From: Bacteroides sp.
Lineage (GTDB): Bacteria > Bacteroidota > Bacteroidia > Bacteroidales > Bacteroidaceae
NCBI GenBank assembly: GCA_021201335.1
Contig: JAJQFD010000042.1
Coordinates: 1-64,000, forward strand
DNA: 64,000 nucleotides
Reading direction: 5' to 3'
Part shown: positions 54,126 through 64,000 of the stretch, in pieces
Layout: each line of letters starts with the position of its first letter
Numbering within the stretch: position 1 is the first letter of the stretch
Notes under the pieces: model-generated
The model's input: only the letters and a program-made list of their open reading frames with translations
Told to the model about the DNA's origin: nothing
Databases searched by the model: none
Translations under genes and position numbers: made by a program

Positions 54126-56026
54126 AATTCTTCTTTATTTTCTGCTATAATATTTTTAATAGCTTCGTTTGTTTGAATGACGGCTTTCAAGTCGTCGTAT
54201 AAGCGTCTTCTGAATATCCAAACCCTGAAGTAAAAGAATAAGCCCAATGGCAGGAAAAGTCCAAAGAAAATATTCAGCCACTTAATCTTAAATGGACTAG
54301 AATGTTCCCCAGTTGGAATAACCGGATATTTACCCAAAGCATTCAATATATAAACCGAACGAGTATTCGATAACTCATCCACCAACTCTTCGAGACGGAT
54401 ATTCAAGTTCTTCAGTTCAGTATCTTCCTTTTCAGTTACCCATAATTTAATATAGTTAGGCGCTCTTTTCAGTTTATGCTTATCCATGTAATGCTTACAA
54501 GTAGCTGTAAGTTCATCCAGTTCTTCGGGAACTTTCTCATAATCTGGATCTGTAATAATAACATCTTTCCGGTATAAATGCCGCACCGTTCGGATGCCTA
54601 GTATCCGTTTCAACCAGCTAATGTAGGCATCTGCATTAAATACAACAGAATCATTATTTGATTTATAAGTAAGGAACGCACCAAATGGCAGTAAAATTGC
54701 TGTGCTCAGCCACATTCCCATAAACATGATCCATTTACCGTCACGAGCCATCTTATAGCCCATATTATCTATTATATAATAGAAAATAAACAAAATGACG
54801 GATACTACGACCGGCATCCCTAGCCCTCCTTTCCGGATAATAGAACCTAAAGGGGCACCGATAAAAAAGAAAAGCAGACAGGAAAAAGAAATTGTTATCT
54901 TACGATGCCATTCCGTTTTATGCCGTCGGATGTCGTAATCGGTACGTTTTACCTGATAACTTTTAAAATTCCAGTCACTATTTTGGGTTTCAGCCCGACT
55001 GACAGCCGAATTGATTACTTTTTGTTTTTGTGATAGCGTGGAGCTATTGTATAAACTATCCACATTGTATTCTTCCAGCCTGGCCGTTTGAATTTTTATT
55101 GTATCTTCTGCCTTCAGCCCGGTTACAGGCTGAAAAGCCCCAGCCATGGCATCATCAAAATACTTCCGTCCAACACTATCATTCAATACCGACATAGAGT
55201 CTATGGACGTTTGCAGCATGCCCATACTCTTACTGCTGGACTGATTACTCATCACATTTTCATCTGCCATTTTAAATTCAGAATCGAATTCAATAATGGA
55301 ATGTTTCGACCGGAAAGTTTCCGTCCGGAAAGGCACACTTTCTTTCTTATTGGCGCGGGGTTTTTGGCTTTCAAACATCTCCCCAGTATACAGATGCAGA
55401 AAAAGATGTTTTTTATCAGCTGTCATTTCCAGTTTCCCGGAATCTGCCCGTACAATCCGGGCATTGTCGAAACCATCTTTATAATCATAGATAGTTACAT
55501 CATATAGAATACCGGTTTTCCGGTTCTTCTTTTTCACATAAAGATTATATCCCTCAATTTCGTCGTAAAAAACGCCTTCAGGAATATCAAGTTCAGGTGA
55601 TGCCTGACGCATCGAGTATAGTAAGGTGAAAAGTTTTAAATGAGCATGCGGACCAATGACATTCTGAAATAGAAAAGAGACACAACAAAGTAAAACGGTA
55701 AAAACGATAAGGGGTCGCATCACTTTCAACAACGATATACCGGCTGCTTTCATAGCAAGTAATTCATATCGTTCCCCAAAATTTCCAAAAGTAATAAGTG
55801 AAGCCAGCAAAATGGCCAAGGGGAGCGCCGCAGGCACCAGAGTTAATGTTGAATAGTAAAAGAATTGTGCCAGAACATCCATTTCCAACCCTTTACCAAC
55901 CAAATCATCTATATAACGCCATAAAAACTGCATCATAAAGATAAAGAGGCATATAAAGAATGTACCGACAAAGAGCAGACCGAAACTCTTAACGATAAAT
56001 ATATCTAACTTTTTTATGCGAAGCAT
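54113..56026 (-). CDS. LptF/LptG-family permease (YjgP/YjgQ)
   Basis: A 637-residue inner-membrane protein. Six membrane segments are arranged as three near the N-terminus (for example [19 protein letters not shown] and [19 protein letters not shown]), a large periplasmic beta-jellyroll region (residues about 130-370) and three near residues 380-470 ([27 protein letters not shown]). It should work with LptB2 to extract lipopolysaccharide and move it over the periplasmic bridge. It is longer than E. coli LptF/G (about 360) because of an extended periplasmic part and a C-terminal cytosolic-plus-TM tail. Confidence 0.88.
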   Translation of the reverse strand: MLRIKKLDIFIVKSFGLLFVGTFFICLFIFMMQFLWRYIDDLVGKGLEMDVLAQFFYYSTLTLVPAALPLAILLASLITFGNFGERYELLAMKAAGISLLKVMRPLIVFTVLLCCVSFLFQNVIGPHAHLKLFTLLYSMRQASPELDIPEGVFYDEIEGYNLYVKKKNRKTGILYDVTIYDYKDGFDNARIVRADSGKLEMTADKKHLFLHLYTGEMFESQKPRANKKESVPFRTETFRSKHSIIEFDSEFKMADENVMSNQSSSKSMGMLQTSIDSMSVLNDSVGRKYFDDAMAGAFQPVTGLKAEDTIKIQTARLEEYNVDSLYNSSTLSQKQKVINSAVSRAETQNSDWNFKSYQVKRTDYDIRRHKTEWHRKITISFSCLLFFFIGAPLGSIIRKGGLGMPVVVSVILFIFYYIIDNMGYKMARDGKWIMFMGMWLSTAILLPFGAFLTYKSNNDSVVFNADAYISWLKRILGIRTVRHLYRKDVIITDPDYEKVPEELDELTATCKHYMDKHKLKRAPNYIKLWVTEKEDTELKNLNIRLEELVDELSNTRSVYILNALGKYPVIPTGEHSSPFKIKWLNIFFGLFLPLGLFFYFRVWIFRRRLYDDLKAVIQTNEAIKNIIAENKEELWKK

Positions 56027-56069
56027 TGAGCTGTGTATAGATTACAGTCAGCAAAATTAGCATAAAAAG

Positions 56070-56456
56070 TCAGAAGCCGCAAGTTCTCTTAAGCGTATCT
56101 ATCTGTGAATCCCATAATTCTGTTAAATCCTCCACCTCCTCTGCATCGGCAAAGTCGGTTATTTCAATCACATAGTCGTTTGTGAGCTCATTATTACTCA
56201 TTCTCATTTCGAAAAATTCACGTTCATTTTCATCATCTAACCAACGGAAACGGATATATGAAAATGCTCTAATAGCAATAATTTCTGCCTTTCTTTGTTC
56301 GGTTTTCCCCCAGCAGAACGTCACAATTTTATCATCAGAAATTACTTTATCAGCAAACCAGTTCTCAAGCCCAGAGGGTGTACTTATAGACGACCAGATG
56401 ACATTCTTGGCTGTCGCGTTAAGTAGATATTCCAGATGAATTTTTTCCCTTTTCAT
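56070..56456 (-). CDS. START-like domain protein
   Basis: The start MKREKIHLEYLLNATAKNVI (ATG at 56456) is preferred; a 19-residue longer form is less likely. The 128 residues read like a Bet v1/START-type fold: an opening strand, helix WSSISTPSGLENWFADKVIS, then several strands and a long C-terminal helix VEDLTELWDSQIDTLKRTCG. Small START-like proteins of this kind are conserved in Bacteroidetes and may bind lipids or other hydrophobic molecules. It is downstream of no close partner. Confidence 0.7.
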   Translation of the reverse strand: MKREKIHLEYLLNATAKNVIWSSISTPSGLENWFADKVISDDKIVTFCWGKTEQRKAEIIAIRAFSYIRFRWLDDENEREFFEMRMSNNELTNDYVIEITDFADAEEVEDLTELWDSQIDTLKRTCGF

Positions 56457-56595
56457 AGTTGGATTTACTTTATTGTTCTTTGCGGCAATATAGATACTTT
56501 TTTCTAAATTCAAAATATAAATTACATACTTTATTCTTTTTACATATTAAAACAGAAATTCGTACTAAATGTTTTGGCTATTTCGGAAAAAGCCA

Positions 56596-56603
56596 TATCT
56601 TTG
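56596..56603 (+). promoter_or_regulatory. -7 box of tRNA-Met(CAT)
   Basis: TATCTTTG matches the consensus, with TTTTGG (about 56571) as -33 element. Confidence 0.6.
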
Positions 56604-56624
56604 CACCCGCAATCTGGAAATGAC

Positions 56625-56698
56625 GGCGCGATAGCTCAGCTGGTTAGAGCGCATGATTCATAATCATGAGGTCCCCAGTTCAATCCTGGGTCGCGCTA
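56625..56698 (+). tRNA. tRNA with anticodon CAT (Met, possibly Ile2)
   Basis: Acceptor GGCGCGA/TCGCGCT (one G-T pair), D-arm with CAGCTGGTTAG, anticodon loop TTCATAA (anticodon CAT), T-loop TTCAATC. Elongator tRNA-Met is most likely; a lysidine-modified tRNA-Ile cannot be excluded by eye. Confidence 0.9.
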
Positions 56699-56710
56699 CG
56701 AACAGAATAT

Positions 56711-56746
56711 AAAGCACTTAAGAAGAAATTCTTAGGTGCTTTTTTA
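56711..56746 (+). terminator. Terminator of tRNA-Met(CAT)
   Basis: AAAGCACTTAAGAA pairs with TTCTTAGGTGCTTT (one G-T pair) and a T6 run follows. Confidence 0.8.
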
Positions 56747-56822
56747 TTTGTTCGGTAGTTTAAAAACTCTTTTTTTTAATGCCAAAGTTAAACGGATCAA
56801 GTAATAATCTTTGTTGGTGTTT

Positions 56823-57225
56823 CTATTTATTTGTGGCTTTATAGCCGCGGTCTTCAATACATAGGCAGAGCATGAACGCCCAATCCTGGCTTTTAATACC
56901 GACTGCTCAGGACATCTGGTCAACCTTTTCACGAAGCATGTTTTTAAGCTCCAGATTTTCGATAGCTCCCAAAGCAGAGCTATAGGCCTTATCAACTTCC
57001 TGTTCGGTTACAAGTTCGTCTTTATAGAATTCGAATGGAAGTTCAAGTTCACCTGCAAGTGTTTCAACTTTGTTGTATCAATCCAATTTTGGAGGACTTT
57101 TACCTGTTTCATCTGGGCTTCAGCCTTTTTCTGATCATCCCAGAAACTTGGATCCTGCATTCTTTATTGCTCTTCTTCGACTTAAATTATCTTTCTGTCG
57201 GCGTCAAAAAAAGATCTTATTAACC
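56823..57225 (-). pseudogene. prfB: Remnant of release factor 2 (prfB)
   Basis: In shifting frames on the minus strand one finds MQDPSFWDDQKKAEAQMKQV, then (next frame) LAGELELPFEFYKDELVTEQ with EVDKAYSSALGAIENLELKN and MLREKVDQM, then SQDWAFMLC and RGYKAT. All match, in order, the first third of RF2, including the start of its central SQDW region. At least three frame changes and small deletions separate the parts, and the GGQ and tripeptide (SPF) parts are missing. It lies directly after tRNA-Met, and is a decayed duplicate; the true prfB must be elsewhere. Confidence 0.75.
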
Positions 57226-57295
57226 ATTTTAGTGAGGTGAAGAGTAGTAAATAATCATCAACTGTAACATTCAAATACGACATTACATATATATT

Positions 57296-59939
57296 TCAAT
57301 AAGCTAGAGTTACACGATAAAAACTCACATTATTTTGCTTTTCTATATCTAGGGTACTAGTCGTCTTATTCTCCAAACTGAATTTATATACCCTATTATA
57401 ACTTATGCCAATAATCTCATTGTGTATTGGATTATACAATATATCATCGCACTCATAAAATGTATTTGCTAAAATAGTTTCATTACCAGTCGTTAAATCA
57501 AATTGTGATAATTGATATTTATTAATAACTTCAAATCTCTTTAAAACATATAGATTACCATTAGCAACAATCACACGATAAAAAGAAGCGTTATCTTTTA
57601 GATCTAATGGGGTAACTTTGATTGATTTATCATCAAGATTAACTAGATATAAATAATCATCATTTATACCTATTATTTCATTAGTTGGCTCATTATAACC
57701 CAGATCGCACATGCAAAAATTATTAACCAATGTAGTTTCATTTCCTGTGACTAAATCTATTTCAACTAACTTAAATTTGTCCTTTTCTTCATCCCATCTC
57801 ACACCAAAAGCATTTGGTTTTCTTTCATTAATAATAAGTCGATAATAACCTATTAGAAAATCTGTACTGCCAACAGTTATAAGTTTTGTTTTTTGAGTAT
57901 CAAGATTAAATTTAGATAAATAATCAATATGATTTCTGTATGTGGTTCCGATAATTTCATTTAGGGTTGAATTGTATCCTAGATATTCATGCCATCCAAA
58001 ATCTTTATCAAGTATTATTTCCTCTCCAGAAATCAGATCTATTTCTGCCAGTTGATATTTCTCATTTTGATTTTCAAACCATTTTAAAACAACTAATTTC
58101 GGATTTCCGATTATATTGGGCTTGAAAATTGCTTCACTTATTGATTCCCCATCTTTATCTACAATTTTGGCAGTTAAAATATCATTAATATTTGCAGGAG
58201 TCCAGTTTACAGTTACAAAACCTTCTTTGTTAGTTATAGCATGCGGCATTTTAAGATTACCTTGTGTGTCAAAATTTACTAAAGCTGCAAGACAAGGTGA
58301 GTACTTTTTAGTAATGTTGTTATATGAAGTTATACAATACGTAACATTTATCGATTCTCCCGGTTTCATTTCTTGTCCAATCTCTGGCGATATTAGTTCT
58401 ATTTTTTTGGGTGCTTCAAACAAAATATCATCTTTGAGATTATATATTTCAGATTCCCATATCTGGAATCCTTTTTTAGCGAACTCTAAACTTAATCTCA
58501 TTCTACAATCTAAGCCTGCATAACTTTTTGATGTCCATGCCAAATAATCATCAGCGGCACCAAACTTTAAACCTCCTTCAAGTTCTTCTCTTAAATAAGG
58601 CATTGGCTCAATCGAAGTTCCGGCAAATTTATAAAGCTTAATATTGATTTTAGGATAAATTGTACCTTTAGCTTCTAAAGAACCTTTCGCAGTAAACGTA
58701 GGTTCATATACTGTAAAAGATGGGCTAAATGACATTATAGGTGATACGTTTGTTTCTGGTGTATAATTCATGCCCAATTTTGCATTTGCTCTAAAATTGC
58801 ATCCCATATTCAATGTTACTTCGGCGTTAGTTTCAAATTCATATCTGCTGCAAAGGTGAGCGCCAACCGTGACAGGTACATGAACTGAACCAACAAGAAA
58901 TATAAATTGAACATCTTTAATTAAATCAGGTATTAAAACTGTCTCTTTCTCTTTTTTAGTTTGAATTTCAAAAATGTATTTTAATAAAAGATCTACATTT
59001 AATGCACCATCCATATACCATTCGAATTTCTTTAATTCGCCTACAGGTAATAGTTCCTCACCTATAAGTTCTCTTCCAAAATCAAATTTAAATACTCCCT
59101 TCAAACCAAAATCAAAGATGCATTTTTCCCAATAGATTTTATTTCTGTCTTCCTTGTATAATTCATTGCCTGAAAAATCCTGATTAAACGTAAAGAGATT
59201 AGCCGTTACTTGGTAGTCACTCCTACTATTTGAAATCTCACGTTCATAAATTGTATTATATCCATTTTCAGTGGATACTCGTATTTTTGAAGGGGTAATT
59301 ATTCTATAATTTGGTAATCTTGCTGTTTCTGAATACGAGGGGTCGGTTGCTAGAATAAAGCTAATATTCATAAATAGATTCGACATATTCCCTTGTTCTG
59401 TTTGGAGAGTTATTGTATTTCCCGATACACTTATGCTTTTAATAATTCGGATGTCGTATTCATAATCTTCTGGGAGTACTATTGCTCTATTCTCTTTCAA
59501 TAAGGATATATCTCCGCTATATCTTATATTAATCTCCCCGTCACTTTCATCATAACTGATTATAGTGTTGGCATCCCAATCAATATCAACATAATTACTT
59601 TTAATTTTACCAAATTGTGATATTTCCAGTTCAGCTGTCTCTTTTCCACAAGTAAATACCAATATCAGATCTCTGTCATCAAAAGAATCATTTTCAAGGA
59701 CAGTAATAGTAATAGTTAATTCTCTATATCCTTTTGTATGTGAGATTTTACACCATTTAGTATTTCCCAAAACAGCCCATTCCCCATTACTTGAAACTTT
59801 CACTGTTTCGCTTCCGCCTTCAACCTCAAAGCTGAATGAATCGCTATCTAGGTTTAATAAATGAATCCTCGTTTTGTTTACTGCAGCCACAAATAGCTAC
59901 CATTAAAATGACCACTATTATCGTCCAAAATTTATGCAT
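57296..59939 (-). pseudogene. Large BACON-domain lipoprotein with signal peptide out of frame
   Basis: The long open frame (57296-59890, 864 residues) has no signal of its own and starts at a GTG. Just upstream, in another phase, an ATG at 59939 codes MHKFWTIIVVILMVAICGCS, a clear lipoprotein signal (Cys about 19), which runs to a stop after 31 codons. One base change near 59845-59860 would join them. The body has a BACON domain (about residues 15-95; FSFEVEGG to ELEISQFG), a mostly beta middle region, and four C-terminal repeats of about 55 residues with the pattern Y-L-IDL-TG-E-IL, then YN--NEIIG and NASFYRV, probably a beta-propeller. Function unknown, likely surface-located. Confidence 0.65.
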
Positions 59940-60498
59940 AGCATCAGGGGTTATTTAGTTCCTATGTTTGTAATTTATTATTTTTTAGTAACCTTTGTGT
60001 CAAAGATTCTATGTGCTCACAATGTTACGTTCGTTCTCTTTTGCGAATAAAATAAGAGAGTTTTTTATAAAAAAGAGCTCATTAGTAATTATTTAGTTAC
60101 ACGTAAAAATAGTAAATAATTTGAATATAATCTAATACTTTTTATTATAAATATTATGAATATGGTTTTAGGATGTGACACTAGGTTACGATAGTCTTAT
60201 ATAAGTATTTCTACACAGTATATAATTAAGCATTCCAAGATGTCTAACTAAGTAAGTGTATATAACTTGACCATGCTTAACTATATACCTTTAAGGGCAT
60301 TAGTTATACACCCTTGCCTTGCCTTCATAGTATACTGTGAATCAATTGATTAATATTGAATTTTAGAGATTGAAAATATTTTACTGTAAGGATATATTCT
60401 ATTTTAGGTAAGTATTAAAAGTAATAATCTTACTTATGAAGGTTCTTCGTCACTTTAGTTGAAAAAGAGTGCAGTAACCTGTTAAGAGGACGCCTCAG
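59940..60498. other. Intergenic region, AT-rich
   Basis: About 560 bases with no gene, tRNA or clear hairpin seen. It should hold the promoter of the BACON gene near its left end. Confidence 0.4.
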
Positions 60499-61593
60499 TT
60501 ATCCTTCTCTTACAAAGCCCTCTTCATCTATTGTTATTTGTTTGTTTACCCCATCAAATATATTTGCATTGTATTGTTGAGTGGTTACTTCTAATCTCAA
60601 TTTATTATCTATTCCATTAATTTTAATGGTTTCTTTTAAACCTAGTTCTTTCAATGATTTCGCAAAACGCCCATTTTTAGTCCGATAGTCAATTTGCTTA
60701 TAGTGGATAAGCCAAAGATATTGACGTTGCAGTTCCGAGTAAGGCATTTTAAATTCAGGCAATGGCGAACCTGCCTCAACAGATATGAATTGCACATAAC
60801 CCCATCTTTCGGGAGCGTGCATGTCGATTATTCCTTGCGGAGACCATACCCAATTATTTTCAGGGAGCGTTTTGCCTTCCGGATTTCGTTTTTTTATATA
60901 TTTCCCATTAACGAGCTCAGTTTCCCATTGTACCCGAGAGAAATTCATCCTCCACATACTTCCATCTTTGGGTACATTGGGATTATTGCCAATGGTTATG
61001 TCTTTAAACGGGATAGCCATTTCAACTGACCATCCTTCGTCTTGATCATCCGGGTTGTTTAATGAACCATAAATGTTTACTGCACTTCTGAGCCCTTTAC
61101 TATCCCAGGCAATAAGGGCACCACTCCCTGTCCGGTAAGGTTTCGGAAGAAATAAATCGAATATTGTGTTTAGTGCGTTTATTTCTATTTCAAAATATTG
61201 ATGTGCCGTGTTCGAGGGGTCTATAAACACTTCAAAATCATTGTCGAAGAAAACCACCTGGTCATGTTGAGTTAAGTTGCCCCAAACATGTTTATCGTAG
61301 AGCATAGCTGCAATATACAAATAGTCATCATCCCATAACATCTTTGCTTTGGTTGAATAATAAGGCTTTGGTTTCAGGTCTCCTTCAATGTCCTGAAAAG
61401 CATCTGTCCATTCAGCAGATTGCCATGCTTTATCATTTATATTTCCATCAATTATTAATGGGTGATTTACTCGCGCAATTACATAGCTTTTTGGAGTAGT
61501 AAATAAATGTTCTAACCCTTTAAAATCAGCGGTTTGGGCGTTCACGAAAAGATAGGCTGAAATAAATAGAATAAAAATGATGGTCCTAGACAT
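60499..61593 (-). CDS. Secreted CBM9-like carbohydrate-binding protein
   Basis: A 364-residue protein with a signal peptide (MSRTIIFILFISAYLFVNAQ). The body (about residues 40-280) is a family 9-type carbohydrate-binding beta sandwich: PLIIDGNINDKAWQSAEWTD, KMLWDDDYLYIAAMLYDKHV, FFDNDFEVFIDPSNTAHQYF and GWSVEMAIPFKDI are the usual landmarks. The C-terminal 80 residues are different, with QRQYLWLIHYKQIDYRTKNG. Proteins of this kind in Bacteroides are periplasmic or surface proteins of glycan-use loci. It stands next to, and in the same direction as, the LamG/GH18 pair. Confidence 0.85.
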   Translation of the reverse strand: MSRTIIFILFISAYLFVNAQTADFKGLEHLFTTPKSYVIARVNHPLIIDGNINDKAWQSAEWTDAFQDIEGDLKPKPYYSTKAKMLWDDDYLYIAAMLYDKHVWGNLTQHDQVVFFDNDFEVFIDPSNTAHQYFEIEINALNTIFDLFLPKPYRTGSGALIAWDSKGLRSAVNIYGSLNNPDDQDEGWSVEMAIPFKDITIGNNPNVPKDGSMWRMNFSRVQWETELVNGKYIKKRNPEGKTLPENNWVWSPQGIIDMHAPERWGYVQFISVEAGSPLPEFKMPYSELQRQYLWLIHYKQIDYRTKNGRFAKSLKELGLKETIKINGIDNKLRLEVTTQQYNANIFDGVNKQITIDEEGFVREG

Positions 61594-61870
61594 ACAAGTA
61601 TAGTTTGAAATTTATAAAGAAAATAAATATGTTATATCTGGCAATAAAATTTTATAAAAGATGCAACTGGCGCTTCATGCCTAAGTTGCTTTCTTAAGTT
61701 AATACAAAAATAATTATTTATTTTAGATTTTCTTTTTTTGATAAATATTTGATTCTTATTACAACAATCTCCATTCGGTAAAATGTGATCATGTATGAGA
61801 AGAATACAAGCCTATTATTTATAATGCCTTTTAACTTAATCCATTTTAAGGTCGCCATTAATATGAATAA

Positions 61871-61898
61871 AAAAGGTATCCCAATTAGGATACCTTTT
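61871..61898 (-). terminator. Terminator of the GH18-LamG operon
   Basis: AAAAGGTATCC and GGATACCTTTT form a perfect 11-bp stem with a 6-base loop; on the minus strand a T run follows. It is 44 bases after the LamG gene. Confidence 0.8.
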
Positions 61899-61942
61899 CC
61901 CGATAATAATTACTATCATCTTTTTATCTTTTAAAGCAATCT

Positions 61943-63268
61943 TTAGTCCGCTTTTGAGCCATCGTATTTATAACCGATTTCAATGCGTTTATCTACATCA
62001 AATAATAAACCTTCTGTATTTTCTGACGGATTCCTATCCACAAAACCATCCGGATTTTTACCTGTATAATCTTTGAAGAAATAAGTATCTATTTCCATAG
62101 TTTCTGCTGAGCCGTCGACGGTTATGTTATTGTCTAATTTATTAACTGTAGCTTTACCGGTAGTGTAACTATCAAGCTTCCAATATCCAATCAGATTTGG
62201 AGAATCTTCAGGTACACCGTACATATTGTTTTTTAATTGTTCGACACTTCTGGCCTCTCCCCACAAACGTACCTGTGAATAGCGATAATGAGTTGTTCTA
62301 TTCATACCGTTTCCACCAGTTCTGTTTTCTCCGGCTAACCTAATTCCCTGATTAGCAAAGAACTTCACAGTTGGATGTAACTCCGGAGCATCAATACTAT
62401 AATCAGCCTCTCCATTCACATATACTGTAACCTTTTTATTAGCTGAAACAATAGCTACATGATGCCATACATCCGGAGTAAAACCGATTTTTCCGACTCC
62501 TCTAGCGGCAAACTGGATTCGTCCATTTAGACAATTTGCGGGCGGATTGCTTCCGGCATCTCCCAAACGAAGCATAAAACCACACTGGATATTGTGATTA
62601 CCATTGGTGAAATTAAAACCAACTGCCGATGCTAACCATGTAGGAATACCAGGGAAAGCACTACCATTAAATAAAGTTTCAAAAGTCCAGTTCTCAAACT
62701 CATAATCATCCCCCAACGGAAGCTTAAGTGTACAATATTTCTGGAATTGAGGTACATCTGCCATGGGAACCGGCTGAGCTGCATAAAAATAAGTGGAAGA
62801 TGCTTCCAGAACAGCCAGGTCATTATTAAGTGATCTTACTGATAAAGGCAAAACATAGATAAAACCAGATTTATTTTCATCAGGAATCAGGGCTTTCAAA
62901 TTGACTTTTACAGGTTCACCAGCCACATGCCCGGCAGGAATAGTCACTTTATTACTCACAATGGTATACCGCTCATTATCCATAAGCTGGTAGGAAGTTC
63001 CATAAGCTTGATTATAGGCTTCCAAGGCATCCGCTTTCACAAAGACTTCTACATCCAAATCATGATCAAGAGCCTTGGCCAAACGTGGAGTAACAGTTAC
63101 CTGTGTACCTTCATCAGGGATTACAAACAAAGTTGTTTTTTCAAGACCGATTGCTTCGTTTAAAAAAATCCTATTATCAATCGGACCTTCGGCATCATTA
63201 CATGCAACCAGTACCATGCATGCAACCAAAGCAAATAATATATATTTTATATTCATTCTAGTTTTCAT
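61943..63268 (-). CDS. DUF1735 and LamG-domain lipoprotein (surface glycan-binding)
   Basis: A 441-residue lipoprotein: signal MKTRMNIKYILFALVACMVL ending at VAC (Cys about 23). Residues about 30-170 form a DUF1735 domain (FLNEAIGLEKTTLFVIPDEG, IPAGHVAGEPVKVNLKAL). Residues about 180-390 are a LamG/concanavalin-type lectin fold (FTPDVWHHVAIVSANKKVTV, VNGEADYSI, YSQVRLWGEARSVEQL). Such proteins sit at the cell surface and hold glycan for an adjacent endoglycosidase, as in N-glycan loci of Bacteroides thetaiotaomicron (GH18 with DUF1735 proteins). Twenty-eight bases separate it from the GH18 gene, so they are cotranscribed. Confidence 0.85.
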   Translation of the reverse strand: MKTRMNIKYILFALVACMVLVACNDAEGPIDNRIFLNEAIGLEKTTLFVIPDEGTQVTVTPRLAKALDHDLDVEVFVKADALEAYNQAYGTSYQLMDNERYTIVSNKVTIPAGHVAGEPVKVNLKALIPDENKSGFIYVLPLSVRSLNNDLAVLEASSTYFYAAQPVPMADVPQFQKYCTLKLPLGDDYEFENWTFETLFNGSAFPGIPTWLASAVGFNFTNGNHNIQCGFMLRLGDAGSNPPANCLNGRIQFAARGVGKIGFTPDVWHHVAIVSANKKVTVYVNGEADYSIDAPELHPTVKFFANQGIRLAGENRTGGNGMNRTTHYRYSQVRLWGEARSVEQLKNNMYGVPEDSPNLIGYWKLDSYTTGKATVNKLDNNITVDGSAETMEIDTYFFKDYTGKNPDGFVDRNPSENTEGLLFDVDKRIEIGYKYDGSKAD

Positions 63269-63296
63269 AACTTCAGATTATAAATTTAATAATAAA

Positions 63297-64000
63297 TTAC
63301 TCCTGGGGAGGATGTACAGTTCTGATCGCTGCTCTGGTCCATGGGTAAAATCCACTTTTATTGGCTACCACATATTCCATTTCAATATGATAAGAACCAT
63401 AACCACCCTTCTTTAAAACTTCCCCGTTATATACAGGTTTCCATTGAGCAAAGCCTTCAAGCCTGCTGGTTGTTGTGCGATTGCCTTCTTCATCATATTG
63501 ATAAAACGTTCCACCCCCAGTGGGAGAATAAGATTCGAAGTTAGCGGTGACAAAGTATTTTTTGGTTATTTCTGCTGCAGAAAGATGACCTTCGGCTACC
63601 TTGATTAGTCGTTCCAGTCTTGTATTTAAAGAACTCTCAGTGCTTGTTGAGTAAACCTGATCAATAAAGTAGTCAAAATAGGGAGTGGACTTACCCGGCA
63701 TATTGTACAGCTCTCCATCAATTACCAATAATTTATCGGTTCCTGATTTTGGCCCCATATATTTACCCAGTTCATCCACCATGATATGGAAGTTTTCATT
63801 ATCGGCCAGTTCCAATTTACATCCGGCACCGCCATATTGTGGTTCAAAATCTATATCAAATTCATCATAACCAGCAAGGAAAATACTATCTTTCAGTGCA
63901 CGGGCGTATTTTCGGATCGCTTCTTCCTGCCTGGCTCTGATTTGCGGGTCAGGTGAATTCCATGTATCGACCGTATTCCAATCTTTCTCCCAGCCATACA
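63297..64000 (-). CDS. GH18 endo-beta-N-acetylglucosaminidase, N-terminus outside window
   Basis: The frame is open to the end of the window; a TTG at 63815 is not the true start. Upstream of it the frame codes ARALKDSIFLAGYDEFDIDF then EPQYGG, with the GH18 active-site pattern DxDxE, in which Glu is the acid/base. Downstream are KLLVIDGELYNMPGKSTPYF, a conserved NFESYSPTGGG segment and EMEYVVANKSGFYPWTRAAI, typical of the TIM-barrel end in Bacteroides GH18 enzymes. It should cut the chitobiose core of N-glycans outside or on the cell. About 234 residues are visible. Confidence 0.8.
   Translation of the reverse strand, partial: YGWEKDWNTVDTWNSPDPQIRARQEEAIRKYARALKDSIFLAGYDEFDIDFEPQYGGAGCKLELADNENFHIMVDELGKYMGPKSGTDKLLVIDGELYNMPGKSTPYFDYFIDQVYSTSTESSLNTRLERLIKVAEGHLSAAEITKKYFVTANFESYSPTGGGTFYQYDEEGNRTTTSRLEGFAQWKPVYNGEVLKKGGYGSYHIEMEYVVANKSGFYPWTRAAIRTVHPPQE

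Noticed and set aside
56744..56995. Minus-strand 83-codon frame after tRNA-Met
   Set aside because: It reads the prfB remnant in the wrong phase; the true similarity lies in the other frames.

Overview
The window looks like chromosome from Bacteroides or a close relative. Promoters carry the Bacteroidetes -7 box TAnnTTTG, Shine-Dalgarno sites are mostly weak, and several proteins belong to families typical of that phylum: BACON, DUF1735/LamG, BfmA/BfmB mobilisation proteins, integrases without the first catalytic Arg, and an argR/argG/argC/argD cluster. All calls come from reading the sequence; no database search was run.

Left part (1-37,641) is accessory DNA stacked on the 3' end of a tRNA-Phe gene (37,623-37,695, minus strand). 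Copies of the tRNA end lie at 5,009, 16,247 and 37,616, and divide it into three blocks. Block C (window start to 5,034) holds a cyclophilin-like protein, an ASCH-like protein, a decayed acyltransferase-like gene, a SIMPL lipoprotein broken by a stop, a GNAT and an IS with a broken transposase. Block B (5,035-16,263) holds hipBA, a kinase of the aminoglycoside phosphotransferase type, an intact SIMPL lipoprotein, a DinB-like protein, a chloramphenicol acetyltransferase-like protein, a VOC protein, a PLD-nuclease/SF2-helicase split at an A7 run, and its own integrase. Block A (16,264-37,641) holds a two-gene operon of unknown function (ParB/DGQHR-like plus HEPN-like), mcrBC, a decayed type I restriction-modification locus, broken mobilisation genes (bfmA intact, bfmB frameshifted), a frameshifted RteC-like gene, a membrane/AraC cluster, two excisionase-like HTH genes and its own integrase.

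Right part (37,696-64,000) is mainly core genome. It has tRNA-Pro, a tandem-repeat array, the arginine/proline operon (argR, a GNAT, argG, argC, argD, proC), an XRE-cupin regulator with an acyl-CoA ligase, a membrane zinc-ribbon protein/U32 protease-like protein/metA operon, a small 2[4Fe-4S] ferredoxin, an aspartate-type aminotransferase, ribBA, an LptF/LptG permease, a START-like protein and tRNA-Met(CAT). After a prfB remnant come a large BACON protein whose lipoprotein signal is out of frame, a CBM9-like protein, and the end of a glycan-utilisation locus (DUF1735-LamG lipoprotein and a truncated GH18 endoglycosidase).

Gene-breaking lesions are concentrated left of tRNA-Phe (about ten). 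To its right I see only the prfB remnant and the BACON frameshift. Several lesions are point nonsense changes rather than homopolymer shifts, so real decay of accessory DNA is more likely than sequencing error alone. The best candidate for something undescribed is the two-gene operon at 16,846-19,292; the second is the frameshifted PLD-helicase.
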